From Musa acuminata AAA Group (taxonomy: Eukaryota > Streptophyta > Magnoliopsida > Zingiberales > Musaceae): DNA of 64,000 nucleotides. The notes beneath the pieces were generated by a model. That model was not told where the DNA came from, did not search any database, and was given only the letters and a program-made list of their open reading frames with translations. A program made the translations under genes and the position numbers. The stretch spans positions 21,192,001 to 21,256,000 of the forward strand of contig NC_088331.1 in the NCBI RefSeq assembly GCF_036884655.1. Reading direction: 5' to 3'. Below are positions 46,180-56,661 of this stretch, one piece after another. How positions within the stretch are numbered: position 1 is the first letter of the stretch; each line of letters opens with the position of its first letter.

Positions 46180-48793
46180 TGACCTAAAGCCAATCACCTC
46201 TGTGTCTGATCCCCATCAGACCCCTGTGATGCTCAAAGACAATCTGAGACAACGACTTTGTTAGTGGATCTGCAATGTTATCTTCGGATGAAACTCTTTC
46301 CATTGCTACATCTCCTCGGGTTACGATCTCTCTGATAAGTTGGAACCTCCTCAGAACACTTCTGATGAGACCCGGGTTCCCTTATTTGAGTAATCGCCCC
46401 ATAGTTGTCGCAATATAAGGAAGTCGGCTCCTCGCTATCCGGCACAACTCCCAAATCTGTGATGAACTTCTTCAACTAAACTCCCTCCTTTGCTACATCT
46501 GATGCAGCAATGTACTCTGCCTCTATGGTCGAGTCAGTAGTGGTATATTGCTTGGAACTCTTCCAGCACACTGCTCCTCCATTCAAGGTGTACACATACC
46601 CTGAATTCGACTTGCTATCATCAACATCAGATTGAAAACTTGAGTTAGTGTAGCCTTCAACCTTAAGGCTATTACCTCCATATACTAGTAAAAGATCTTT
46701 AGTCCTTCTCAAGTACTTAAGGATACACTTTACTGCTTTCTAGTGCTCCAAGCCTAGATCCGCCTAATACCTGCTCGTGACACTCAGAGCATACGCTATA
46801 TCAGGCCTAGTACATAGCGTGGCATACATGATAGACCCTATTGCTGAGGCATAAGGTATCATATCCATGTTCGCCCTTTCTTTTAGAGTCTTTGGGGATA
46901 TACTCGTAGAAAGCGATATCCCATGTCTCATCGGTATGAGACCTCTCTTGGAATTTTCCATGCCAAACCATTTGATAATGGTTTCAATGTACTTGGACTG
47001 GGACAAGCCAAGCATCCTCTTGGATCTATCTCTATAGATTCTAATCCCTAAGGTATAGGATGCTTCCCCTAAGTCCTTCATGGAGAAATGTCTAGATAAC
47101 CAAGCCTTTACTGTGGATAGCATTCCTACGTCATTCCTAATGATCAGGATGTCATCCACATATAACACCAAAAAGGTGATAGCGCTCCCACTTAGCTTCC
47201 TGTACACACAAGGCTCATCTTCATACTTAACGAAGTCATAAGATCTGATTGCCTCATCAAATCTTATATTCCAACTTCGGGAAGCTTGCTTTAGTCCATA
47301 AATGGATCTAAGCAACCTACAAACCTTATCTGGGCAGTTCTTGGACACGAATCCCTCAGGTTGTATCATATACACCTCCTCATTGAGGTTCCCATTGAGG
47401 AATGCGGTTTTCACATTCATCTGTCAGATCTCATAATCATAGTGTGCTGCAATAGCCAATAGAATTCTGATGGATTTTAGCATTGCTATGAGTGAGAAGG
47501 TTTTGTTGTAGTCAATACATTGCCTTTGACGATACCCCTTAGCCACTAGCTTTGCTTTATAGGTCTCTACATTTCCATCTACTCCGATCTTTTTCTTAAA
47601 GATCCATTTGCAACCGATGGGTACAATACTTTCGGGCGCATCAACTAGGACCTTATTGGAGTACATAGAATCCATCTCAGAATTTATGACTTCTTGCCAC
47701 TTCTTGGAGTCTATACTCATAATAGCCTCCTCGTAGGTCTGAGGATCAATATCCTTAACATCCTTTCCTCTAATATGTCCTACATATCTCTTAGGAGGAT
47801 GAGATACTCTATCATACTTGCGTAAAGTTGAAACTTGTGTATTAGGTACCTGAACAGACTCGGGCTGTAGAGTGGTGCTTAAGCTTGGTTCTCCAACCTC
47901 GCTCAACTCTATCATTCTTCCATTGTCTCCGCCAAGAATGTGTTCCTTCTCAAGGAACACTGCTCTCTTAGCTACAAAGATCTTTTGGTCCTCGAGATGA
48001 TAGAAATAATACCCACAAGTTTCCTTGGGGTATCCCACAAATTTGCATCGCTCTGTCCTTGATTCTAACTTATCGGGGTTGTGTCTTTTAACGTGGGCAG
48101 GGCATCCCCAAATCTTAACAACCTTAAGATCAAGCTTCTTCCCTTTCCATATCTCATATGCTGTAGACACTACTGACTTAGTTGGAACTCTATTCAGAAA
48201 GTAAGCTGCGGTCTCTAGGGCTTATCCCTAGAATAAGATGGGTAGGTCAGCGAAACTTATCATGGACCATAGCATATCCAATAACGTATGATTCCTCCTT
48301 CCAGAGACACCATTGAGCTGAGGTGTATAAGGAGGTATCCATTGGGATAATATCCCATGGTCCTTGAGGAACTGAGTAAACTCTGTACTTAAGTACTCAC
48401 CTCCTCGATCTGATCGAAGAGTTTTGATACTCTTTCCGGTCTGGTTCTCCACCTCATTCTTATACTCTTTGAATTTCTCAAAGGCCTCATACTTGTACTT
48501 AATTAAGTACACATATCCATACCTTGAGAAATCATCAGTAAATATAATGAAGTAGGAGTAACTACCAATGGCATGAGTTGACATGCGTCTACATATATCA
48601 CTATGTATGAGTTCCAACAGCTTAGTGGCTCTCTCTCCAATTCCACTAAATGGAGAGTTAGTCAGTTTTCCACGAAGGCAAGGCTCACAAGTTGCATATG
48701 ACACATAGTCGAATGGATCTAGATATCCATCATTTACCAACTTTTGAATCCTTCTTTCATGGATGTGATATAGCCTACAATGTCATAGGTATG
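46180..48793 (-). pseudogene. copia integrase, reverse transcriptase and RNase H
   Basis: One frame from about 48793 to 46278: GAG-pre-integrase (LVNDGYLDPFDYVSYATCEP), integrase (HSDICRRMSTHA, FTDDFSRYGYVYL, a degraded QLNGVSGRRN near 48300), then reverse transcriptase from about 47680 with MNVKTAFLNGNLNEEVYMIQ and LYVDDILIIRND. RNase H has SFQSDVDDSKSNSGYVY and STIEAEYIAASDVAK. Stops occur at 48228, 47424, near 46750 and at 46476, and a frameshift near 46340 takes the true end (NIADPLTKSLSQIVFEH) into another frame. Several stops sit where relatives have Trp. Dead but nearly full-length for this part. Confidence 0.88.
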
Positions 48794-49187
48794 TGTTAGA
48801 ACCCTCGCAGATTCTAAACTTGGGGTTGATCTCTTTAGGGGATCGGCCTTCTTGGAACTCTATAGGGGTTCCTCCCTCCAAGTTGCTGCTCAAAGGCTGC
48901 AGAAAAGATTCATCTATTACTTATGAAAAGAGGAGGAATACATGACTATTTATAGGGCTTCTAAACCCTAACTCCTAATAGGACTCCTACTCAAGACTCC
49001 TACTTCTAACCAACTCCTAATAGGACTCCTACTCAAGACTCCTATTCCTTTATAACTCCTTATTCTTCTCTAAGAAACAACCTCCTAACCCTAGCCAGCC
49101 TCTTCACCTTTTTAATAGGGGTCGGCTTAGGTAGGTTTTACATGAATGTCCCTCTCAATTAGGACTCTCCAAGCTAGAGTCCTAACA
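48794..49187 (-). repeat. 3' LTR of the gypsy chromovirus
   Basis: 394 bp, TGTTAGAACCCTCGCAG to AGAGTCCTAACA. About 15 bp longer than its partner because 'ctcctactcaagact' occurs twice. Confidence 0.93.
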
Positions 49188-49222
49188 GACCCGCCCTCTT
49201 CAAATCAGCCTTGTCCTCGAGG

Positions 49223-49783
49223 CTAATAATTCATGAATTTTGGGAATTTGATCTTCAAGTCGTCATAGTTATCCCAAGTGGCATCTTCTATTGGTAGGTT
49301 TGCCCACTGTATTTGCACTTCATTAGTGGGTCGTCGTCGTGGAGTCACGATCCATCGATCAATAATGGCACTTGGCTGGGTCTGGAGTTCTCCTTGGGTA
49401 GTCTTATTTGGTGGTTGGCTTTGGGCTATCTCCAAGCACCTATTTACAACTTTCGTTTGGCCATCAGTTTGTGGGTGAAATACCGTATTCCTTTTCAATT
49501 TAATACCCTGCATATAGAATAACTTTGTCCAAAATCTGCTTGTGAAGATGCAAGTAGAATTTGTCACAAGCATAATGCATCCCTTATATTGTAATTCTTT
49601 TGAGTCCCAATTGTAATGAGCCACGGAGCTTGGTGCTTCCTCCAATTTTTTTATAATCTTACTAGTCTCTGAATCTTCCTGCCATTCTATCTTAATATCC
49701 TCAAGGAAGTCGCTGGTCGGGAGTGAAATGGCCCGAAACTTCAGCTTGCTCGGGTAGTTGCGAAAGCGCATCTGCAAGAACAT
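49223..49783 (-). pseudogene. gypsy integrase remnant and chromodomain
   Basis: The first part is linker/integrase N-terminal residue (YKGCIMLVTNST) joined directly to the integrase core end (FTSRFWTKLFYMQGIKL, HPQTDGQTKVVNRCLE). The His/Cys zinc-binding region and the first catalytic Asp are deleted. After another deletion it ends in a chromodomain (IDRWIVTPRRR, ATWDNYDDLKIKFPKFMNY). The chromodomain would target insertion into heterochromatin in an active relative. Confidence 0.82.
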
Positions 49784-49868
49784 TCTCTATCCCCTTTTTG
49801 TAAGTTATTTCATAATCAAATCTAAGAAGTTTTGTTACCCATTTTTGCTGCCCAGGGGATGATATCTT

Positions 49869-50864
49869 TCATTCCAAAAAGTACTTGAGGCTTTTATGGT
49901 CGATTTTAATTTGAAATCGTCGACCAATCAAGTAGGGTCTCCACCTCGTTGCTGTGCGCACAATGGTGAGCATCTCCTTATCATATGTTGACTTATTTTG
50001 ATAGGAGAGAGATAATACCTTGCTAGTGTATGCGAATGGTCGACCATCTTGCATGAGAATGGCTCCAATTTTGACTACAGATGCGTCGGCCTCAATAATG
50101 AAGGGTCGGTTGAAATCTGGTAGTGTTAGCACCGGCGTCGTCATCATGGCTGCCTTAAGTTTGTCGAAGGCAGCAGAGGCTCTGTCCGACCATTGGAAGA
50201 CATCTTTTTTCAGTAAGGAAGTAAGTGATGCACTGATCTCTCCATAGTTTTTCACGAACTTGCAGTAGTAGCCTGTTAAACCCAGAAAGCCATGTAACAA
50301 TTTTATGTTCCTCGGGGTCAGCCAGTTTTGCATTGCTCCAATTTTGAAGGGGTCTACTGCCACACCTTCCTCTAACATGATATGCCCAAGATATTCCACC
50401 TTCTTTTGAAGAAAGCAAAAATTCATAGTGGTTGTTGTGTGTTCAAAAGGTGGTTTTTGGTATGTCTTCTTCGCATACTCGTATTTAATGATACCCGGAT
50501 CGAAGGTCCAGCTTTGTGAAGATTTGTGCTCCCTTAGCAACTCATCTACTACTAGAATAGGGTATTTATCCTTGATAGTTATGCCATTGAGAGCTCGGTA
50601 ATCAACACATAATCGCCATATTCCATCCTTCTTTCGTATGAGGAGCACAGGTGAAGAGTAGGGGCTGCAACATGGCCGAATAACTCCTGTTTTGAGCACC
50701 TCTTTTATAATCCTTTCTATTTCATACTTCTGGAGATGTGGATACTGATATGACTGAGTATTTGCTGGAGATTTTCCTGGAAGAATCGTTATACAATGAT
50801 CATGCCGACGGGTAAGAGGTAGGTTATGCGGTTTGTCAAATATATCTGAAAATTCAACAAGCAA
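49869..50864 (-). pseudogene. gypsy reverse transcriptase/RNase H without catalytic palm
   Basis: Begins LVEFSDIFDKPHNLPLTRRH, keeps the fingers region (SSPVLLIRKKDGIWRLCVDY) and then shifts frame: the underlying bases still encode LDLRSGYH in another frame near 50505. It jumps to KKVEYLGHIMLEEGVAVDPF, so FGLTNAP and the YxDD motif are deleted. Connection and RNase H follow (LHGFLGLTGYYCKFVKNYG, EADASVVKIGAILMQDGRPF). It cannot be an active polymerase. Confidence 0.85.
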
Positions 50865-50912
50865 AGGAAGTAGATTTGGATCTTCAAATTTTATTGGCTC
50901 TCCCTTAGTTTA

Positions 50913-51813
50913 CTACTCAAGTTGTACCAAAAAGCTGCTGCATGCTTTATGCAAAATCTTCTCCATTTGTTGTGTGCAAATCGTCGTTACGTCGGCCACA
51001 CGTTTCCCGTGCAGTATCACCCGTTTCTCCCTATTGTAAAATTTTATAATTAGTTGCATAAAATTCCAAGAAATATCACCTAATGTCATCAACCATTTAA
51101 TTCTGAGTATGGCCTCATGATCATCAACAGGGAGGAGGAAGAAATATGCAATTATCTCTTGGTCCTGCAGCAATAGTTTCACTTGCGGGCACCTATGACC
51201 ACACTTCAAAATCCGTCCGTTGGCGACCTTAACGACAAACCTACTGCAATTCTCAATAGGTAAGCATATGGACAGCAACCTTACTGTTTAGGAAGTTATT
51301 AGTGCTGCTCGTGTCGATGAGAACAGTGATCAATTGTTGTTTGAGAAGGCCTCCAACTTTCATCGTTTGCGGGTTTGAGTAGCCAGCTAGTGTATGTACC
51401 GTAACTTCGGTCGGTTGTGGCTCTTCTTCTGCATCTTCTTCTTTATGTTCAAGGCTCTCATTTGGATGTTCAATGACCTCTTCTTCTATCAGTTCAATCA
51501 TAAGAAGTCCCCCTTTACTACAGCGATGCTCACGGCTCCACGGCTCATCACAATGCCAATATAACCCCTTCGCATATTGCTCCCGAAGCTCTTCTCTTGT
51601 TAACCTCTTTGGTGTAGGGACTTGGTCAATAGTAGGGGGGGCTAAGGGCTTCAATATTACTGGTTGATGAGCGACCCTAGTCCTCTGAGCTTCATGGTTC
51701 AATTGCTCCTCTTGATGTCGTGCGAAAGAGATAGTTGCCATAAACATATACGGTTGTCGCGCTTTAACTTCTCCTCGGATCTCCGGCTTCAAGCCCTCAA
51801 TGAAGGTCCTCAA
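50913..51813 (-). pseudogene. gypsy gag end and retropepsin
   Basis: The upstream part reads FIEGLKPEIRGEVKARQP and LREQYAKGLYWHCDEPWSRE, a zinc-knuckle remnant (C..C....H). Protease has VLIDTSSTNNFLNSKVA, where the expected active site is DTG/DSG followed by S/A; the Gly is Ser here. A frame change near 51265 leads to VVDDHEAILR-like sequence and the ILHGKR region. Inactive protease. Confidence 0.75.
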
Positions 51814-51957
51814 TAGCTATTTTTGAGACCAATCATGAGTTTGATTATATAACCTTTCAAACCTAGTTTGGTACTCCTAAATGGTAGAGGTTTGTCGGAT
51901 CTTTGCTAGTTGTCCGTTAATATTCTCGTAATCGGTTGGTCTGAAGCGGATCAGCAG

Positions 51958-52389
51958 TCATTCTTTGAATTGTCGCCATGAAAGGACTCCATAAGTATGT
52001 TCAAACCAGTCAAACCACTGTATAGCATCCCCTTCAAGATATATAGCTGCAATTTTCACCATAGATGCATCCGCGATTTTATGGTACCGAAAATATCGCT
52101 CCGCGCGCGAGATCCAACCAATTGGATCTCCTTCTTCCCATCTAGGGAAGTCCACTCTCATGCATGGATAGTTGGGGTTGGTCATAGAGCTTCCCCTCTC
52201 TTGGAAGTCATATCTTTGGGCTTGGTGTGATTGGGCAAAGCTTTCTCCTTGATGTGATTTCTTCGGGCTTAGTGGTCGGCCCAATCTGAGTTCGGTAAAG
52301 AGCGTCCAAATCTTATCCTCCATTCGTGCCTCCAAGGCTTCGAATTTAGCATTGATTGCCTCCTTAGATGCCATAGTATATGCCTTCAA
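51958..52389 (-). pseudogene. gypsy gag, N-terminal part
   Basis: Reads MASKEAINAKFEALEARMED, then MRVDFPRWEEGDPIGWISRA and ERYFRYHKIADASMVKIAAI, the retrotransposon Gag (RETROTRANS_GAG-type) capsid fold, ending FEHTYGVLSWRQFKE. A break near 51950 separates it from the rest. Confidence 0.85.
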
Positions 52390-52399
52390 ATCTATGATG

Positions 52400-53697
52400 T
52401 TAAGATCTCTCTTTTGTTGTTAGGTTAAAGGCATGTATAGGTTGAGAGAAGTGGTGGTCGAAAGGGTTGGTGGATCGATGGATGTAGGTTACGATTTAGG
52501 CTTGTTTTGTGGCAGTTTTGGGTGCAGTTTGAGGGTGTGGTTTAGTGGAGTTTTAGGTCTATGGATGAAAGTTTTGGATCTGTGGTAGATGGCAGCAAAG
52601 GTTTGATAGAAATCAGTGGAAGTTGCAGCAAGTATGTGCTGTCTTGTAAGAGTAGAATTGTCGTCGAAGAAACAATGGTTTCTCGATGTAATTTCTACCA
52701 AAAACTTAAGAGAATTGAGGAGGGAATTGATAGCAAAATCACAGATTATATGATAGCAAGGATGTCTAATTTAATTAAGAGAATTTCGGCAGTATAACAG
52801 TAAGAAAATTGGTGCAAGTTGCGATAGCAGAATTGTCGTCGAAAAAATTTCAGCGGTTTACGATGAAAATTTGCAGCAACACAAAATCATTTTTAGAGAT
52901 GAATTCCTTAATATATCAATCTTAGATGGAAGCCAAGATGATCTATGAAGTGTATAAAAAATTTCATTCAAAAAAGATTGCAAATAGATTGGTTAAGGCA
53001 ACAATATGCCGCTGAAATTTTCTACAGCACAGATTTTTAAGTATAGCAGATTGGACGTAAAAGATCAATAGTTTATATTGAGAATTTTTTGATAAAACCA
53101 AAGGGAAATCTACTGTTAGGAATTGTCAAAGCTATCATATAAATTTCGTAGAGATTTGAATAGAAACAATATAGTATCAAGATCAAACAAACAGTGCTAT
53201 GCGGCTGAAATTTTACAGTGCAGATTTTCATGTATAGCAGATTAGACATAAAAGATCAATGGTTTATATTGAGAATTGTTTGAAAAAAATAAAGGGAAAT
53301 ATGCTGTTAGGAAATGTCAAAGATGTCATAAAAATTTCATAGAAATTTGGATAGCAAAAGTACAGTAGCAAGATCAAACAGATGGTGCTATGCGGTTGGA
53401 ATTCAGCAATGTATCTTTTGTTGTAGAGATGAAAACTTTGTGACGAAAGGTTTATGCAGCAATATAGGAACAGTTTTTTTTTTTGGATTTTCAAATAAGG
53501 ATAACTAAATTGCAGTAGCAGTAAGGTAGGAAACCAGAACCTGTTGCAATTCACGGGGAGATCAAAGGATGATCCATAGTGGTGGAGATGATGGCGGAAT
53601 TCGGCGACGATATTTTAAGCAATTGTGGGAATTGCTTTGGGAGGTTGTGGAGGGCTGATGGATGGCAATGGAAGGGCAGCGAGATGCCAAGAACGCT
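52400..53697 (-). other. gypsy 5' leader, non-coding
   Basis: Between gag and the primer site. AT-rich, with a duplicated block: 'gctatgcggctgaaattttac' near 53195 echoes 'tgccgctgaaattttctac' near 53010, and 'aaaagatcaatagtttatat' recurs near 53245. No convincing ORF. Confidence 0.65.
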
Positions 53698-53711
53698 GCT
53701 CTGATACCAGG

Positions 53712-54092
53712 TGTTAGAACCCTTGCAGATTCTAAACTTGGGGTTGATCTCTTTAGGGGATCGGCCTCCTTGGAACTCTATAGGGGTTCCTCTCTCCAAG
53801 TTACTGCTCAAAGGCTGCAGAAAAGATTCATCTATTGCTTATGAAAAGAGGAGGAATACATGACTATTTATAGGGCTTCTAAACCCTAACTCCTAATAGG
53901 ACTCCTACTTCTAACCAACTCCTAATAGGACTCCCACTCAAGACTCCTATTCCTTTACAACTCCTTATTCTTCTCTAAGAAACAATCTCCTAACCTTAGC
54001 CGGCCTCTTCACCTCTTTAATAGGGGTCAGCTTAGGTAGGTTTTACATGAATGTCCCTCTCAATTAGGACTCTCCAAGGTATAGTCCTAACA
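53712..54092 (-). repeat. 5' LTR of the gypsy chromovirus
   Basis: 381 bp, TGTTAGAACCCTTGCAG to GTATAGTCCTAACA. Adjacent to the primer site and to the GTATG duplication. Confidence 0.93.
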
Positions 54093-54097
54093 GTATG

Positions 54098-54751
54098 CAC
54101 TGTTCACCTCACCTCGTTTCCTCTTAGACACTTACATTCATGATATGTGGAGTAGTGTCTAGCATAAACAAACCTTTATGCAATATTCCTCTCGCCAATC
54201 TCCCCTCGGCTTTGCTAGAATTTACAATAAATTATAGATGTGATAAACAATACTGGTATCCAATACCAATGCACTATCATAAAAATATGACAATTGGAGA
54301 TTGATCATGAATGTACCTAAAGCTTCTCCAAGCTTTTATTTCACCCTTTCTGCAAAGTACTCTTTGCAGTTTCTCTTCTAGTGCCCATCTTTACCACAAT
54401 GGAAGCACTGGCCTTTGTCCTTTGCTGGGTCTTTCTTAGCAATCTTTGCTTTACCTGGTTTGCCCTTGCCCTTTCCCTTCTTAAGGGACCTTTCTGCTTT
54501 CATTTTCTTTCTGGTCTCACCAGTGTAGAGAACTGGCTTCTCTTTCTTAATAGTACTATCTAGCTCCCTCAACATATTGAAGAGCTCTGGGAGAGTCACC
54601 TCAAGCTTGTTCATATTAAAATTTATTATGAATTGTGAAAAAGAATCTGGTAGGGACTGAAGCACAATGTCCACACACAAGTTATCCTCTAGGACCATTC
54701 CTAGACCTATGAGTTTCTCTATCCACTCAATCATCTTTAGGACATGGTTCT
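54098..54751 (-). pseudogene. copia gag end and protease start
   Basis: The part of the Angela/BARE-like polyprotein displaced by the gypsy insertion. From the right: [39 protein letters not shown], a zinc knuckle CFHCGKDGH followed by a stop where Trp or Tyr is expected, then KRNC. Protease shows VLDTSIVYHIYN, where relatives read DTGCGSHICN. It stops at 54751 where the family R LTR is inserted; an open frame runs from the LTR into gag by chance. Confidence 0.8.
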
Positions 54752-56661
54752 TGTTAGGATCAAGAGAACTAAGAGGGGGGGGGTGTGAATTAGTGTAGCG
54801 GAAATCTTTCAACGATAAAAAAACATTTGAACGATAAAACCAATTTCGGTGTGAAAGCCGATTCTAAGATTACTTTAACTTAAGATCAAGTGAGATGATG
54901 TTAAAGTCAATCTATGAAGGCAGTTTGCAGTTATGATGAAAACCAGAATATAAGCGCAAACCGAAATACGACGTTCGTACGAAGAAACTGATTTATGTCT
55001 AAATGCTGATTCGGAAAGTGCAAAGCTTGAAACCCGATCGTATATGCGCAAAAAGCAGTAAGCTTTAGAGGAGGTTTGCAGTAAAGATAATATGCTCAAA
55101 GTAAATGCAAACCGAGATTTAGAGTGGTTCGGTCAATCTTGACCTACTCCACTTTTGGCTTCCTCCACCGACGTCAACTAGAGGCCTTTCTTCAATAGGC
55201 GAAGGCCCCTTTTACAGTTTCACTCCTTTTGACGGGCTTAGGAGACAACCCTTACAGAATTTTCTCTCCTCTCTTTACAGCTCAGAACTTGGAAGAAAAG
55301 AGGGAGAAGAACTTTTGGCCTTTACAACAATTTTGAGCTCTAAAAATCACAGAACAAGATCAAGATTTCGGTGTATGTTCAGTGCTCTTTTAGTGCTGAA
55401 TGGGTGGGGTATTTATAGGCCCCAACCTAGTTCAAATTTGGAGCTCAAAACTGTCAATTCCCGAAATTTCGGGATCAAGCGGTTGCACCTCCTGGCAGAG
55501 CTCGAAGACTGAGCCTTTGGGCGGTGCCACCTCCTGTCAGGGGCGGTTGCACCTCCTACCAGAGCTCGAAGACCGAGCTCAGGCGGTGCAACCTCCTGAC
55601 TGAGGCGGTTACACTGCTCAGCCAGTGCTCGGAGACCGAGCCCAGGCGATGCCACCTCCTGTTAGGGGAGGTTGCACCACCCAGTCTCGCTCGGAGACTG
55701 AGCTTAGGCGGTGCCACCACCTGGCTGGAGCAGTTGGACCGCCCAGTCTCGCTCGAAGACTGAGCCCAGGCGGTGCCACCTCCTAGCTTGGGCGGTTGCA
55801 CCTCCCGCCAGAAATCAGGGTCCGAATGGGTTGATCCATTCGGCCCAATTTGGGTTTTTCATGGGCCCAATTGCCCCAAGATTAAGTTAATGGGATCACC
55901 TCCCATTTCCACTTTAATCATTGTGCTAACTACGATTTTTCCTAAGATATTTACTGCAACTTGCTCCTGTGCGTCAATCGCTTCTTCCGGCGAGCTTCCG
56001 GTGAACTTCCGTCGATCATCCGATGAACCCTCGGTGATGCTCTTGCGGACTTCCGGCAAACTCCTAGACTTGTGACGATCCACTTGGCGAGTTCCGACGA
56101 GCTTCTTTGGCAAGCTCATGGACTTCTCGGATTTGTTCCCGTAGAACCTCCGACGATTGTCCGAACTTCCGTCGAACTCTCGAACTCCCAACGTGATCAT
56201 TGTCTTGACTCCGGTGCAACTCCTGCTGCATGTCTTACTTTCATCGTAGTTAATCCTGCACACTTAAAATAAAACTTTGATCGAGACAATTAATCCTAAG
56301 CAATTAACCAAGTTGTTCGGTATGTCATTGGTCCCTCGATGCTTCGTCTGATTCTTCAGTGCATCGTCCTCTCCTGCATCCTATTGCTCAATCGGCCAGT
56401 TGACTCCGCAACTCCGATATCCTTGGCACAATACCTGCTCTTCTTGGCCCGATGCCCGAGTCCACGGCCCGAATCCTTCTGTCGATACGTCGACCGATCC
56501 ACCGGCCCGACGTCCAATCTTCTGACATGTTCCTCCGGCACAACATGATTTTCCTGCTTTAATTGTCTCATCCTGATCGAAGCATCCTGCGCCACTCAAA
56601 ACGCAGATTAAATCATAAACATATATCAAGTGGTTTCATCATCAAAATACGAGATTCAACA
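54752..56661 (-). repeat. 3' LTR of the second family R element
   Basis: 1910 bp, TGTTAGGATCAAGAG to CGAGATTCAACA. G-run 54775-54783, TATA box (minus) near 55411-55418, GGCGGTGCCACC/GGCGGTTGCACC repeats 55480-55800. Only a single 18-bp-like unit near 54990-55010, no array. Confidence 0.9.

Larger units (their letters stand above)
48794..54092 (-). mobile_element. Ty3/gypsy chromovirus, gutted
   Basis: LTRs 48794-49187 and 53712-54092 with target duplication GTATG (48789-48793 and 54093-54097), inserted in the GAG-pre-integrase region of the copia element. The primer site TGGTATCAGAGC (minus strand) lies at 53709-53698. The purine-rich GAAGAGGGCGGGTC precedes the left LTR. Coding pieces run gag, protease, reverse transcriptase, RNase H, integrase remnant and chromodomain. 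Key catalytic parts are deleted. Confidence 0.93.

Noticed and set aside
54752..54812. Gag N-terminus [18 protein letters not shown] continuing into the copia Gag
   Set aside because: This part is translated LTR sequence fused by insertion to the copia gag frame, not a real Gag start.
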